64,000 nt of DNA, from positions 40,105,841-40,169,840 of the forward strand of contig JAJEKV010000002.1 in assembly GCA_021234155.1 (NCBI GenBank). The letters run 5' to 3'. The position numbers and the translations under genes were made by a program. This DNA is from Isoetes taiwanensis (taxonomy: Eukaryota; Streptophyta; Lycopodiopsida; Isoetales; Isoetaceae). The notes beneath the pieces were generated by a model. It did no database searches. It saw nothing but the letters and a program-made list of their open reading frames with translations, and had not been told where the DNA came from. Shown here in pieces: positions 43,888 to 56,200 of the stretch (its first letter is position 1; each line of letters starts with the position of its first letter).

Positions 43888-43954
43888 GATTGCTGCCACG
43901 GTTTTTCCCTCGAAAACCCTTCGGGGCGGGGGTTTTTTAATCCGGGCAGTAATC
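43888..43954 (+). ncRNA. Structured motif in LINE 3' UTR, copy 3
   Basis: GATTGCTGCC (43888-43897) pairs with GGCAGTAATC (43945-43954), one G-T wobble. An outer extension CAGCAGGC/GCTTGCTG (43879-43886, 43956-43963) also pairs. The core matches copies 1 and 2, but the loop hairpin reads CCC-TTCG-GGG instead of CCC-GAAA-GGG. It lies about 85 bases after the ORF stop. It may help the LINE RT recognise its RNA; that is inference. Confidence 0.65.
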
Positions 43955-44089
43955 CGCTTGCTGCGTTTTTGTATTGGGTCCCATAGACCGATTGGTCTCC
44001 GTGGACGATAAAAGTACCTTCCTTCCTTCCTTCCTTCCAAGCCCCCATTCTTACCACTAGACCAAACATTAAAATAATTAATATTTTAT

Positions 44090-45470
44090 ATATTCTAGAA
44101 TGTTTTAGATAGTTCTACAAAGTTATAGAAGGCTCTAGAAAGCTCTAGAATCTTCTAGATAGTTCTAGAATGCTCTAGAAAGTTTCAAAATCCAGAAAGT
44201 TCTAAAACATTTTAGAATATAAGAGAATCTTGGGTGAGTCTAAGAGAATCCTTCTAGAAAATTCCAGAATGTTGTAGAAAGTTCTAGAATATTCTAAAAT
44301 GAAAGGAGATCTATGGAAATCCTTTTAGAAAGTTCTAAATTATTCTAGTAAGTTCTAGAATGCTCTAGAATGTAAGGGAATTTATGGGAATGTAAGGGAA
44401 TCTAAGGAAATACTTCCAGAAAGTTCTAGGATGTTTTGAAAGTTTCAGAATGTTCCTGAAAGTCCTAGAATGTTCTAGAAAGTTCTAGAATATAAAAGAA
44501 TCTAGGGGAATCTAAGAAAATTTCATAAAATATAAGGGAATATAAGAAAGCATTCATAAATCTACGGGAATCTCTTAAAATCTAGGGGAATCTAAGGGAA
44601 CCTTCATGAAACCTAATGAAATCTAAGGGAATCTTGATGAGGTTTTAGAGTATCTAGGGGAATCTTCACAGAGTCTATTTGAATCTCATATAATGTAAAG
44701 GAACCTAGGGCAATCTCATAAAATCTAAGGGAGTCTAAGGGGATCTAAGGGAATCTTCATAAAATCTTACAAAACCCAGGGGAATCTTAGAGAATCTCAT
44801 AGAGTCGAAAAGGACTAAAGAATCTTCATAGAATGAGAGAGTCTCCATAAAATCTTTGAAGGAGAATTTTGATGGAATCTTAGAGAATCTAGACAAACTT
44901 TATAAAATGTAAAGGAATTTAAGGAATCTCATAAAATTTAAGGAATCTAGGGGAATGAAAGGGAATCTTCATAAAATCTTAGAGAATCTAGGAAAATCTC
45001 CATCGAATATACGGCAGCTCTCATAAAATCTAAGGGAATCTCATAAAATCTAAGAAAATCTAAGGGAATCAATAGGGATCTTCGTAAGATCTTTGAGAAT
45101 CTAGTGGAATCTTGATGTCGGTCCGAACTTGCACGTTAGAAACTTGCACTGTAAGACGTGTTAAAAAACTTGCAATGTGTTCTAGATTGTTTTGAAATGT
45201 TCTAGAAAGTTCTACAATATTTTAGATTGTTTTAGATGCTCATGGTTAAACATGTCAATCTAAAAAAAGGATTTTTTTTTACTAGGATATTCTAGAATAT
45301 TCTAGAAAGCTCTGGAATGTTCTAGAATGTTCTTGATTGTTCTAGAATATTGTAGATAATCGTGGGTAAGCACTTAAAAATACAATTTTTTTTTGAAAAC
45401 CTACAAACAGTCAAAATAGAATGTTTGATTCATTATAGAGGATTCTAGAATATTCTAGAGTCCAAGGAAT
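44090..45470. repeat. TTCTAGAA-rich decayed repeat
   Basis: Dense TTCTAGAA palindromes, often spaced ten bases apart (for example 44464-44490, 45290-45350), alternate with GGAATCTAAGGGAATCTTCATAAAATC repeats (44500-45130). No ORF. The block continues the repeat at 40.9-42.6 kb across the LINE and the 120-bp tandem. Confidence 0.85.
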
Positions 45471-45930
45471 AAGCATCTCAAGCTCAAAGTAGAGAGTCTT
45501 CAAAAGTATCTTCTAGGATGTTGTAGACACACATGCGCAAGCACCACATGCCTAAAATAACAACATGAGTAAGCACCTCAGGATCAAAATAAAAAGTTTA
45601 AACTCTAGTTCTTCATAATCTTCTCAAACATTCCGATATAAAATTGCATCATAGAAATATGGTAAAATTAGAACATGCACCATAGGATATGCTGGATTTC
45701 TTGTATATATATATATACAAGTCCCTTATTATTTAGGGACTGTATTAGTCGACTTCATAAGCAAATGTAAACTGCAAAAGGAGAGTTGAACACGAAGTCA
45801 AGGTCATATGCAGGGACTATATGAACTCGAAAACACAATAGACTGTATGTTAAAATCAACTATGCAAGTCAAAATACATTACAGTCAAATATTGTTTGGG
45901 CTTACCTATCAAAATCATCTAAGAACTTCA

Positions 45931-46002
45931 AAGCAAATTCTAATGTGACAGTTAAAATGAAGTGTGAAGCAAATTCTAATGTGACAGTTAAAATGAAGTG
46001 TG
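45931..46002. repeat. 36-bp tandem duplication
   Basis: GAAGCAAATTCTAATGTGAC followed by AGTTAAAATGAAGTGT is repeated exactly twice in direct succession. Confidence 0.88.
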
Positions 46003-46151
46003 AAGTGAAATTCATTTTGGATTTGTATCTATTTTGATGAAATATATGTCTGGGCCAAGCCAGCTTCAAAATAAAAGTCAAATCACATAGTCTAGTGAAA
46101 GAACAGATGAGGGTCAATAGATAACATCAAGTTTTGTGAAGGTTCGGTAAC

Positions 46152-46631
46152 TTAAGTTAATTTAACTAGATGTGTGCGGACATAGACAGTAGCCAAAGGG
46201 GCTGCCGTAAGGAGCTTCATGCTCATCCACGGTGCTATATCTTGGCCCAAGGCGGTAAGGGCGAAGTCCCGGTGAACTAGCACATAAGTGAAAGCGCGAT
46301 ATGGGAGCTTCTTGTGACCCGCGAGGGTGGACAAGGCACGGAGGCTCCACCACGATTCTTCCACTTCTGGGGCCAGGTCTCGTGCCACAAAAAGGACCTG
46401 CCCTTGCCAAAAAGCTGATAAGAAGAAGTGTGTGAGGTGATTCCCCAATGCTTTACCCTGCGGTGTAACCGAAGTAGCTACCTCCTTATCGAGGTTCATA
46501 GAGATCTCTTCCTCCTTGAGCTCTTGTTTCTCCTCCTTGAGATGAGTGGGGTTATGATAGAGATCTTTCCCTTCTTCATCTGAATCGAAAGAAATGTCGA
46601 CCATATTAATGTTTGGGACGTGAGGTCCCAT
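46152..46631 (-). CDS. Hypothetical ORF, unrecognised
   Basis: 159 codons. The N-terminal third is acidic and Lys/Glu-rich (DSDEEGKDL, EEKQELKEEE). The remainder is hydrophobic and neutral (LPYRAFTYVLVH, MKLLTAAPLATVYV). No family is recognised. It ends close to the 5' edge of a LINE (about 46690) on the opposite strand. It could be a real gene fragment, a transposon gag-like piece or chance. Confidence 0.35.
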   Translation of the reverse strand: MGPHVPNINMVDISFDSDEEGKDLYHNPTHLKEEKQELKEEEISMNLDKEVATSVTPQGKALGNHLTHFFLSAFWQGQVLFVARDLAPEVEESWWSLRALSTLAGHKKLPYRAFTYVLVHRDFALTALGQDIAPWMSMKLLTAAPLATVYVRTHLVKLT

Positions 46632-46689
46632 TTCCGTAAAGGCTTCTTGAGGAGGCTGAGATGGAGGATCTTGAAGTACAAGATTCTCT

Positions 46690-48200
46690 GAGCCGAAGAA
46701 GAGTATCAGCCGGCTCTATAGAATGGAGATCCTGGATGTACCAATTGAGCTTAGACAAGCAGTGAAAATATTTTATGAGAAAGTTCTCGTGCAGTTATCT
46801 TTGGACAGAGGTAGTGGAAAGCAATATCGGAGTTAAGCAAGGATGTCCTTTGTTACTCACATTGTTCAGTTTGTTTATAGACCAATTAGAGGCTTGGATA
46901 ATAGAATATAGTGGAGATGGAACTTCTCTATCTGGATATGTGGTTCTATTGCTCTTGTACACTGATGATGTGGTTCTTCTCTCACGCTCTATTGCAGGCA
47001 TGCAGAAGCATTTAGATGCTCGGGCATGCTTTTGTGATGAGAAAGGTATGGGGGTGAATATGACAAGGACTAAGATGATAGTTTTCGGAGAAATAAAGTA
47101 GATCACCTTAAATTTATTATAAAGGGGAACCTGTGGAGATTATGACCTCGTATAAATACTTGGAGATACATGTGGATAAAAGGCCTAGTTGGAATCTTGC
47201 TATTGAACATAGAGTCAATGGGGGGCTAAAAGCATTGTACAGCATGCAGCGCAAAAGTGGAAAAGCAGAAATATAGGATTTCAACCTGAAATGTACTTTG
47301 TTTCGTACCTTGGTACAACCAGTTCTCTTATATGGAACTGAGGTATGGGGTCCATGCTTATCTGCTGACTCATGGAAGAAAGTTGAGAAGGTGTAAAAAA
47401 TGTTCTTGAGAACTGAATTGGGAACTAAAGCCCAACCCCCATATGACATGTTGTTTGTGGAATGTGGTATGATGCCGTTGGAGGCTGAAGCTTTATGCAG
47501 AACGCTCACATACCTTTGTAAGCTACAATTTGGTATGGCAGAAGATAGCTTACCAAGACGGGCATTGGAGGAGACAAGGGGCATGGTATGGTATGCAGAT
47601 ATTGTAGAATGGATGAGGAAATGGGATTTAGACATTTATTACTTTACATGAGAAAAAATTGAATATTTGGGTGTGGGTGCACCAATGCCTCATTAGAAGA
47701 AATTGGAGTTCTGGAGACGAAGAAACAAGTTTACAGAAAATATGTGAATCCCAAACTTCAAGAGATCAAATATCTTAAGGAAGGCGTGTCTTTGAGAACA
47801 AGGCATATGATAAGCAGGATGCGGCTTAGCTCTCATAGATTTGGGGTTGAGGTAGGACGATTGTGTAGGGTCTATCATATGCAGGAAGTTGAAGATGAAG
47901 CACATGTGATCATAAGATGTATGTTGTACATCGGGATTCGTCGTAAGCATGATGTTCATTCAAGCTCGTTGTTGGAATTTTTTGACTTACCTGAAAAATA
48001 AGTCGAGAAGTATTTAGAAGAGGTATTAGCACAGAGAGAACAAGTAATGCATGGTAAAGGATGTAATGTTATAAGTGATGAGAGATTGGAAGATTCTAAT
48101 GCATTTATATCAGAAGATGCATTAGAAGATATGTTTTATAATGTTGAATGGGGCATCTCATAGACCTGATGGTCTGCAGACGTAGGCATAATCAAAGCGA
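46690..48200 (+). pseudogene. LINE reverse transcriptase, multiply broken
   Basis: Begins with ILDVPIELRQAVKIFYEKVL (near 46730), then GVKQGCPLLLTLFSLFID (46831 on), then the catalytic box as YTDD (near 46960), then MTRTKMIVFGE. After a stop near 47100 it continues in other frames: SYKYLEIHVD, LVQPVLLYGTEVWGP, FLRTELGTKAQPPYDML (47400-47650), then RLCRVYHMQEVEDEAHVIIRC (47850-47920), then VEKYLEEVLAQREQ. At least five stops or shifts. The terminal hairpin AGACC-TGAT-GGTCT lies at 48162-48175. The zinc-knuckle second Cys is lost. Confidence 0.88.
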
Positions 48201-50284
48201 AAAAGCAGCGATTTTGGATCTCGAGTTTTATAATGGTTTTTTGCACGATTTCAATTGGCACAGGCCTGAATAGGGCCTAATATCATGTGAAGAAGATGAA
48301 ATTGAAGTTTGGATCACGAGAAGTATCTCTATAATAATGTTTTAGAAGTAAATAATGCAAAAGTACTGAAACTTCAACTCTTTCAAACTTGATCGGGAAT
48401 TTTCATTGATGAATCATTGGAACTTATGATTTAACAAAAAATTAGAAGCAAAGGTCATGGAGAGTAGCAACATGGTTGAAATGGATAGTGGGCAAGATGG
48501 CTAAGGTGAAGAACTTCAAAACAAAGTTCATGGGTTGTAAAGCAAGAATGATGAAAGTGAGTGATCGAAAGGGTTATGCATGGAAAAACGAGAAAATGGC
48601 CTAGGCAAAAATGTCCAAAGAGCGACTTTACAGCAAAATGGTCGAGATCAGATAAAAATGAGGTATGGATGTTGTTGCCATGCAATGGCAACATGGCATT
48701 CACATTTGGTAATACAATTGTTGAGCTTGTTATTTTAGGAAGCTATGGGACCACATAAAGTTATGAAAACCCAGGAAATGCATTGGTATAAGACTTCAAA
48801 CATGGTGATACTATGAAGCCGAAGGGAGGATATATCAAAGGCAAAAATGTAGAAGACCCCAGACAAAGTTTAGAAGATCCTTGCAAAAGATTTGGTATGT
48901 ATCGTCATTGACGATTATAATTTGATCATTTCTCAGAGCACAACACGTCATCTTGTCTTCGCCCTCATTCAAACCATTCTCCATTATTCCATCGAAAACC
49001 TCTTTCATTCATTTTCACCCTATCTCATAGCCAACTTTGCCATCATTGTCCATTCTTTGCTAGCTATGTCTTGAGTTTCTTCCCCCTAGCTCAAAAATTG
49101 CAAAAAAACATGTGGCACCATCGAATGACATGTCATGAGTCCAAAATGCTAGCATCCTTGGCACCTCACATGCCTAGTCATCATGGGAAGTCATTTTTTT
49201 GAGCAAAGATCAACCTTTTTTTAATCATGCTCTCATAACTTTCCAAGTTGTCCTGCCACGTGTCCTCACCACATTTGACACCTATAAACATGGGTTATAT
49301 TATTTAAAGATGGGAAAGACAAAGAGATAATCATTTGAAAATTTGAGCTAACTCATCTTGTAGCCCATAAAAAAATAATAGGTTTAGCACTTTGGAAAAG
49401 TCAGGATGACCTGCAAATCATCATTCTTGGGAAGCATGGCACATTGTAAAAATGGCAAAACTAGCCTAGACTGCACTCTACCTATCCTAACTCGCCACCT
49501 GTCATCCACTTCATCCATCCATTCCCTGCCACGTGTCACTCCGGATATGTGGGTCGACAACAGGCCGGGTCCCATGTGGAGCATACATGCAGCAATATTA
49601 ATTATTTTGGACCGAGAATTGCATTTATAACTTGGCATGATTTTTTGGTTGAGGCCTGTGGGATATTTCTGCTTGTATTGAAAAATCCTAAACTTTAAAA
49701 ATGTTAAGTTTAAAAATCAGCCAAAAGTGTTAAATAACACCTAAGATATTATCATTTGAGTGGATACCTTTTTTCGTCACAAGGAAGTGGACGGACCACA
49801 TTTTCTATCCATTTTGAACCCGATAGTGTTATGAATCCCAGATCCAAATTGAACCGATTTTTTTCCCACATGTCATTACAAGTTTTGGCTGATTTTTCCT
49901 GCAAAAATGATGTGGAAATGATCAATATATCTCGAGATATTTAGATTTGAGTGCAACTGTCTCATTTTGCTTAAAGGTTTATGAAGTGATTAATACATCT
50001 TTGCAAACCTCAAAAGAAGATTGGTTGCCTGTTGTTGGGTATGCTTTCACCTGGGGACTATGAGTTGTTGCTGCAACATCCATATCAAATGCTGGTCAAT
50101 GTTCATGCATTCTGGTTTTCAAATCAAATGAGCTTTGATAGTAATGTAACATTGTGAGAGATGAGCCATCTCCGTGGACTTCCATTTGCTTCCGATACAA
50201 ATCTGAAGATATGGAATATCAGGCTGAATTGATGCATTCACATGTAAAGGTCATACACCTGCAATTCATTGCTATAAAACCAGC
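48201..50284. other. No gene recognised
   Basis: AT-rich with short ORFs lacking domains. The last 300 bases up to the LTR element (49970-50284) have longer open stretches that could be exon fragments (for example SKEDWLPVVGYAFTWGL), but none was identified. Confidence 0.45.
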
Positions 50285-50289
50285 TCTAT

Positions 50290-51991
50290 TGTGACGTTCC
50301 AGCACAGTATACGCTCCCAGGACGTATATTGTACTGCCACGTCACGCGTACACGCCACCCCGACTGACGTGTACGCCAACGTGTAGCCAAGTGGGTAGCC
50401 CCTAGGGGGCAACTTGCTAAGAATGTGCATTAGTATTAATGTGCACATTTTCCAATGTACACATTAATGTGGGCACACATTTCCATGTGGCCACTTGATG
50501 CCAAGTGGGCCATACCCATAGGTGCAATTAATGTGCACATTTTCCAATGTACACATTCATTAATGTGCACACATTTCCATGTGAGCACATTTGGGTGCAC
50601 ACATTTCCATGTGGGCACATTTGGCCACCTAGCCCTTAAAGGCAAGTGGGCCCTTTTCCCAATTATCCCACATGCCTAAAGGGGATAATTGGAAACCCTA
50701 GCCAACCCCCTTGTCTATTTAAGTAGGAGAACCCTAACTTGCCCATTTTTCGTTTCTAGGGTTTTAGAACTCTGTTTTGGCTGCCTCAACAGCCAAAACC
50801 GCCTCCCAGACTCTGCCTGAGAGGATTGCAACGTTAGTTTCCCTTGATTCAAGCGTTTCAGCAGGATGGTCGAGCTCAGGTCAGGAGGAGGAACTCAAGG
50901 ATCAGGTATTTAGGCAATTTAGTAGTCTAAACCCCATTTCAGCCATCGAATCAGTAGGTTTAGCCTCTTAAATTGCCCATAGCAGCCCTCTAGATCTCTA
51001 GATAGCAGATTCTAACTAAAGAACCTAACTCTATGATGTAGATTAGATCTAGTTCTTTAGTTCTCTGTGAAGTATATGTATGATGTATCTCTATGAACTC
51101 CTTGTATTGGGAAGGGGGGTAGAGACCTAAAGCTTTGTAGTTGATGCTCCTAGAGTAGCCTCTCTAGCAATAATTGTAGATGCGGCTGGCACAAGAGCCA
51201 CACCGGGTTGTGGGTGAAGGGGGCGACCGGGCTTATAAGGAGATTAGGTGTTCGACTCTTGAACGATCCCTATGGTGTGTTAGTGCTTTGGGGATCATTG
51301 TGACTAGGTCTAATGGCTTGCCACTGCGTGTGGGCAAGGCATGGGCTCGACACTCGTGAGGTAGTGGATATGACCTTCCATTGAGTTCAAGTCGAATACG
51401 GGCAGTGGCCCTCTAGTCACCTTGAGTCAGCATGTAGATCTCTGGAGGGAGTGATCCCTACCTGCCCCATCGGAACTGGGGAGATGAAACCCAGGAATAG
51501 CCCTTTGGCTATGCATCCGCGGCTCTGATCCAGTCCCAACACTTTTCAGCCCGCAAAGTGTGCATTGGGGGAGGGGCGGATGGAGTGGACAACCCTAAGC
51601 CATGTTCTTATGCCGCCCAAATCCATTGCCATGAATTACATGCGCAATGAAACGGAGACCCAAGCCGTCAGTCCTCCCTTTGAGTCTGAGCCTTGGGTAG
51701 GATTTCCTCTATGCATTGTGCTGATCATTGTCTTTTGCAGATGTGATGTGCCACCCAGAAGGGTGGGTATATGTGTTGCTCTTATATACTGACATGTATG
51801 TTTACGCTTCCGCAGCTAGGTAGGCCCCCGAGGGAGACGGGTACAATGACCCTTTCACTCTTCCCACTAATGGAACCCGCCACGGTTGCGGTGTTATATG
51901 AAGGGCCCTCAGATCGGCATGGAGCTGGTATGGGGGAAGAACTCCTGTTTGTATACGGTGAGTGCACCGTATGCGAGTAGGGGACGTCACA
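50290..51991 (+). repeat. 5' LTR
   Basis: TGTGACG...CGTCACA, 1702 bp. A TATA-like TATTTAAG lies near 50715, with a conserved run after it (GGAGAACCCTAACTTGCCC). 50430-50640 is built of GTGCACATTT/ACACATTTCCATGTG repeats, which form many small inverted repeats. Long stretches are identical to the 3' LTR. Confidence 0.92.
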
Positions 51992-51992
51992 G

Positions 51993-52004
51993 TGGTATCA
52001 GAGC
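51993..52004 (+). promoter_or_regulatory. Primer binding site, initiator Met tRNA
   Basis: TGGTATCAGAGC, complementary to the 3' end of plant initiator methionine tRNA, one base after the LTR. The same site, reversed, is at 5273-5284. Confidence 0.92.
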
Positions 52005-52192
52005 AATGTTCTTGGAGACCAAGAGCAAAGCACTGACCATGCTCCCAGTAGTACTAACTTGATAGGATCCTCAAACCTCGAAAGTAGGGAAATTTTTTCC
52101 CCGGGTAGAGCTAGTAATTATCTAAGATTAGGATAATTAGAGAACATAGGCACTTAAGAGATCCTACTAAATTTCAGGCACTCTTGGCCAAT

Positions 52193-53299
52193 GACTCCAA
52201 GAGTGCGCCAGGAGCATGTTAGGTTCAGACCTAATGGCCCTCTCGCGCACTCTTAGAGTAGTCACCCCATATGAACCCTAGAACTTGGCCTTAGGAACTC
52301 CAAATGGTAAAATAAAAGATGAAATCCCAATCAAAAAGCTCGAAATAGCTAGAATTATATGTTAAAACATCGAAAAACATATTAGTACAAGTCACTTTTT
52401 GAACAATGACTCCAAGAGCGCCAGAGTATAGTTAGGTCCCGACCTAACCCCTCCCTCAAGACTCTTAGAGTCATCCCTAAAAGTGACCTCAAAAATTGAT
52501 CATAACTTACTCAAATGGTAAAGGTAATAATAGAATCTTGTTTATAATGATTAAATTAGTGGGAAACGCATGTTAAATTGTGTAAAGGGGATAAGTTTAG
52601 AGCGGAAAGGGACAACACCTCTAAGGGTGCGCCAGGGCATAGTTAGGTCTGGACCTAATACCCTCCTCCTCGCATGCTTAGAGGGGTTCGAGAGAAAATA
52701 GTTGAAGAAGACCTAGCTTCGATTCGAGATATGGAGGATTTCATCAACAAACCAAGAAATTAAGCAAGGCAGAGATGGAGGTCGTGCAACACTTGAAGAC
52801 TCATTGGCGTGCACGCTCCACAAAAAGACACCGAGAGACATGACCGGGCGAAGTACATCAAGAGGACAGATAAATAGAACACAAGTCGCTTTTTGTAACT
52901 AACTAAGGTTTATATATGTGATGTATGAAAATTCGAATAATAAAGATATATAGTCGTTTAAAATGTGTATTCATTAGGTAGAGTATCCGGAGCAAATGCG
53001 ATATTTTGACCAACGACTCCAAGAGTGCTTGCAGAGCATAGTTAGGTCCCAACCTAACCCCCCTCCTCGCAAGACTCTTAGAGTCATCCAAACCAACTGG
53101 GGCCTTGATTAGCCCTACTTGCTCCAAACGTAGTAATAAACAAAGAAACTTGCATTTAGGAAGAAAACTAATAGGAATTTACCCCTCCCAAATGGGATTC
53201 TTGGCATCCATTAGGCGTAGATAGGCCAATGACTCCAAGAGTGCGCCAGAGGCCACTTAGGTCCCAACCTAACACCCCCAAGCAGACTCTTAGAGACGT
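52193..53299 (+). repeat. Leader array of five nested hairpins, about 213-bp spacing
   Basis: Copies at 52193-52264, 52408-52472, 52618-52684, 53015-53085 and 53231-53299. The usual outer stem is GACTCCAAGAGT with ACTCTTAGAGTC (11 of 12 pair). Between the arms is the conserved GCGCCAGAGCATA and a central near-palindrome (TTAGGTCCCGACCTAA and variants). Copy 3 has different arms that still pair (CCTCTAAG with CTTAGAGG). Start-to-start spacings are 215, 210, 397 and 216, as if one copy were lost. Confidence 0.85.
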
Positions 53300-56200
53300 C
53301 CAATTTTTCAAACCCCATAACCTGAGCTACAGAGCTCCAAATCGCTTGAAATTTGTTGCAATAGGACCGTTAGACAGCCTAGAATCCATTTATGACCTCA
53401 AATTAGGCTAGGAATGTCAAACTTTAGCTCAAAATGACCAAAATTGCTCAAACCCTTGAATTGTTTTTCCAAACTATGGTTTGTTTGTAAATAGAAGCAT
53501 ACCCCATTAGTACCACAAGTATTGCTCTCGGCCCAAAGCTGATGCCTTACTCCAAGGTAGAAGTGCCCAAGAACACCCCTTTGTTATAGTCATCTAAACC
53601 TCAGCATAGCAACCGAAGTCCAACTGTTGGTACATCACCTCTGCTCATGCCAAAAGCATAAACATTGACCTAATTTTGTGTCCTTCTAATAGAGTTTGAC
53701 CTATACAGCCGCCACATTCACACTCCCTATTGCCAGGATACCTAGAAAGGAGCTAGAGTCTAGAGCTGCCCAAGTCACTCCGTGTGTAGAGATTGGACCC
53801 CCCCAAACCAACTTTGCTAGGACCTTAGAGTATGCCTCAAACATCAGGGAGGTCCTGCAAAACAAACCCTCATTTCATGCCATACCACACGGCCTAATGT
53901 CCATAGACTTGTAGATTAAAGAGATGTCTCCAATAATGCTGCTCGAGCCATCTTGCTTGCTTATAGAGCCCAAAAGGTAGGAGAGCCCTTCAAGTAGACC
54001 CTTAGACTCTAGGATATACGAGAGTTGCTTTCAAGTCTGGGGCGAGCCACCACGCAGCGAGAGGCGCAACTTCTTGAAGACATCAAGGTCCCGGCCGATG
54101 TACAAAACAGATAAGAAGAGGAGACCGAAAAGGCCTCCAAGAGAGGGAAGCACAACGACAAACACCTCAACCGACAAACGAGTAGAACAGGACACCACCG
54201 ACCTATCATCAATCTCCATCAAATGGGAAGAATATTGGTAACCAACGGCACCAAGAATGTTCTAGATGTCAACCTCCCGGCTACCACGTCCACGAGCTCA
54301 CATCAGAAAGAGGATCTCAACGCCTTCACCAACTCGACGCACATGAGTTTCAAATGGAAGAACGCGAGACAACAAAATACAGGTACAGGAAGATGTTAGG
54401 CATCGATGTCGCGTTAGCATCACGAGCTAGGGCCAGAGGGCATAATCTTCCGGTCGAGGAGACAACTCATGGCGACACCGGAGCCGTATAGAAACCGGAG
54501 GGAAGATCACCCGCGACCTTGCAGCCCCAAAGCTCAAGCGCAACGTCAACAAAAGGAGTAACCAAGCTAGGCAACCACAAAGCACCTAAGGCTGACCAAG
54601 ATGAGCCTCCAGCTCCCTTGCACCAGCAGGAGAACTTTCATCGGTTCCAAAAAGGTAGGAGACCATGAGAGGGAGGAGACGCATATCAAGGAACATTTCC
54701 GACTCGAGGGCTCAGTATCGGCACTAGGGGCAAGACCAAGGAGGAGAATATTCTGCTCAAACAGAATTCGGACCCGGGGAACACCTAGAAACCAAAGGAA
54801 GGGCGGCTTTTACTACGCCAGCCAAGGAGTGCGACTTCGAATGGGAGGACCCAAAGGACGGAGGAGACCTAGCCAGCCAGGTAGAAATCACGCAAAGGCG
54901 ACCCGAAGGAGCTACGGTAAGTGCAATGGAGATGACCGCACTTCCGTAATGTGAGAGCCACCTCGGAATGAAGCAAAGCCCAAGCAACAGAGTCGACTTT
55001 CGAGAAATTCAACCTGCTGGGGAATGACAATGCCACGCCTACCGACCACGATCTCGTGAGCCGAAGACATTCAAGAATGCCCGACCGCAACAGCCGGTGA
55101 CCCTACTCAAGCTCGATCAATGGCACCGCAATCAGCAATCTTGCAACAACACACCGCATGTAGGGACGTGAGCGGTTACCGCATTCCTCGCGACGAACAT
55201 ACACAACAAGGAGGAGCATCTTTTTCAAGGGATCACATCGACGAACACTCTTCGCAACTTGAGGTGATCAGCTCGGATCAGACATAAAGCTCAACAATAG
55301 TAGCAGCATCTCAAGGAATCCCGGAGTCAACCTGAACGAAGAAGATGCAGCAAAACCGAAGAATCAAATGCGATAGGAGGAAGGGAAAACCTAGAGGAGT
55401 ATAAATAATTAGGTAGATCTTCGTAGTTGTTTTGCAAAAGTGGATGAATTAAAATCCCAATGTAAATGCGTATATGTCTATTGTATATCTAGGATGTCCA
55501 CATATATAGTGGAGAAACATGGGTTTAAAGTCATGTTTTACGGATTTAGCGCTTAGATCAGGAAGCTCCTTCACTTCGACTACCAAAGGAGGAAGCAAGG
55601 AGGCACAACTATAGCCCAAGATCAAAATGGAAGAGCAACTACGAGGGAGAAACGACGAGAGGTCAAGCAAACCTTCAACTCCAAACACTTCGGGAAATGC
55701 CCTCAAGCAGAAGACTGCTCGGCCACCCAATGTTAGAATAAGAGACAACACCGATCATGTCAAGATCATCAACGCGGCACTGGGACATCGCTGTATGCAA
55801 CACTACCTCTTGTAGCAGTGGCAGGACTTGACGAACTTATGACATGAGTGGCCTCAACAATGGAAGGAGGAACACCCCGACATCAACGAGCCAACTAAGA
55901 AGGCAACATCTCGACGACCATAATCCCACCTTGTGGTAATATAGGGTGATGCGCTATGACACCGTGTATTAGATGGAGATGCACTTACGAAAAGGCACCG
56001 CTGATGAGGAGACATGCCTCCAACAACTAGGTGACGGCTTCGTCGGTACTCCTACCGAGAATTAGAAGAGAAGAAGCCGACCATATCTCCGACATGTGGC
56101 ACGCCAAACGCCCAAGGTAGAAGCATTCACACCTTAACGACAAGGATAGCAACTGAAGCACCTTCGGCAAAAAGAGAGTTCAAGATAATAGCCAAGCTAT

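Larger units (their letters stand above)
43339..44037 (+). mobile_element. LINE 3' end with (TTCC)n tail
   Basis: Interrupts a dispersed repeat (GGGGAATTTAAACCCTAG on the left, GCCCCCATTCTTACCACTAG on the right, contiguous in the relative near 40830). It contains the end of the RT ORF (to 43803), a 3' UTR with the structured motif (43888-43954), the terminal hairpin AGACC-GATT-GGTCT (43985-43998), then CCGTGGACGATAAAAG and a (TTCC)n tail. Confidence 0.85.

Noticed and set aside
50436-50679. His/Cys/Trp-rich repeat ORFs on both strands in the LTR (also 60283-60510)
   Set aside because: Shadow of GTGCACATTT/CATGTG repeats; present identically in both LTRs and on both strands.
52193-53299. Possible CRISPR-like array
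   Set aside because: Eukaryotic LTR-element context, long imperfect repeats and spacing above 200 bp, and no cas genes.
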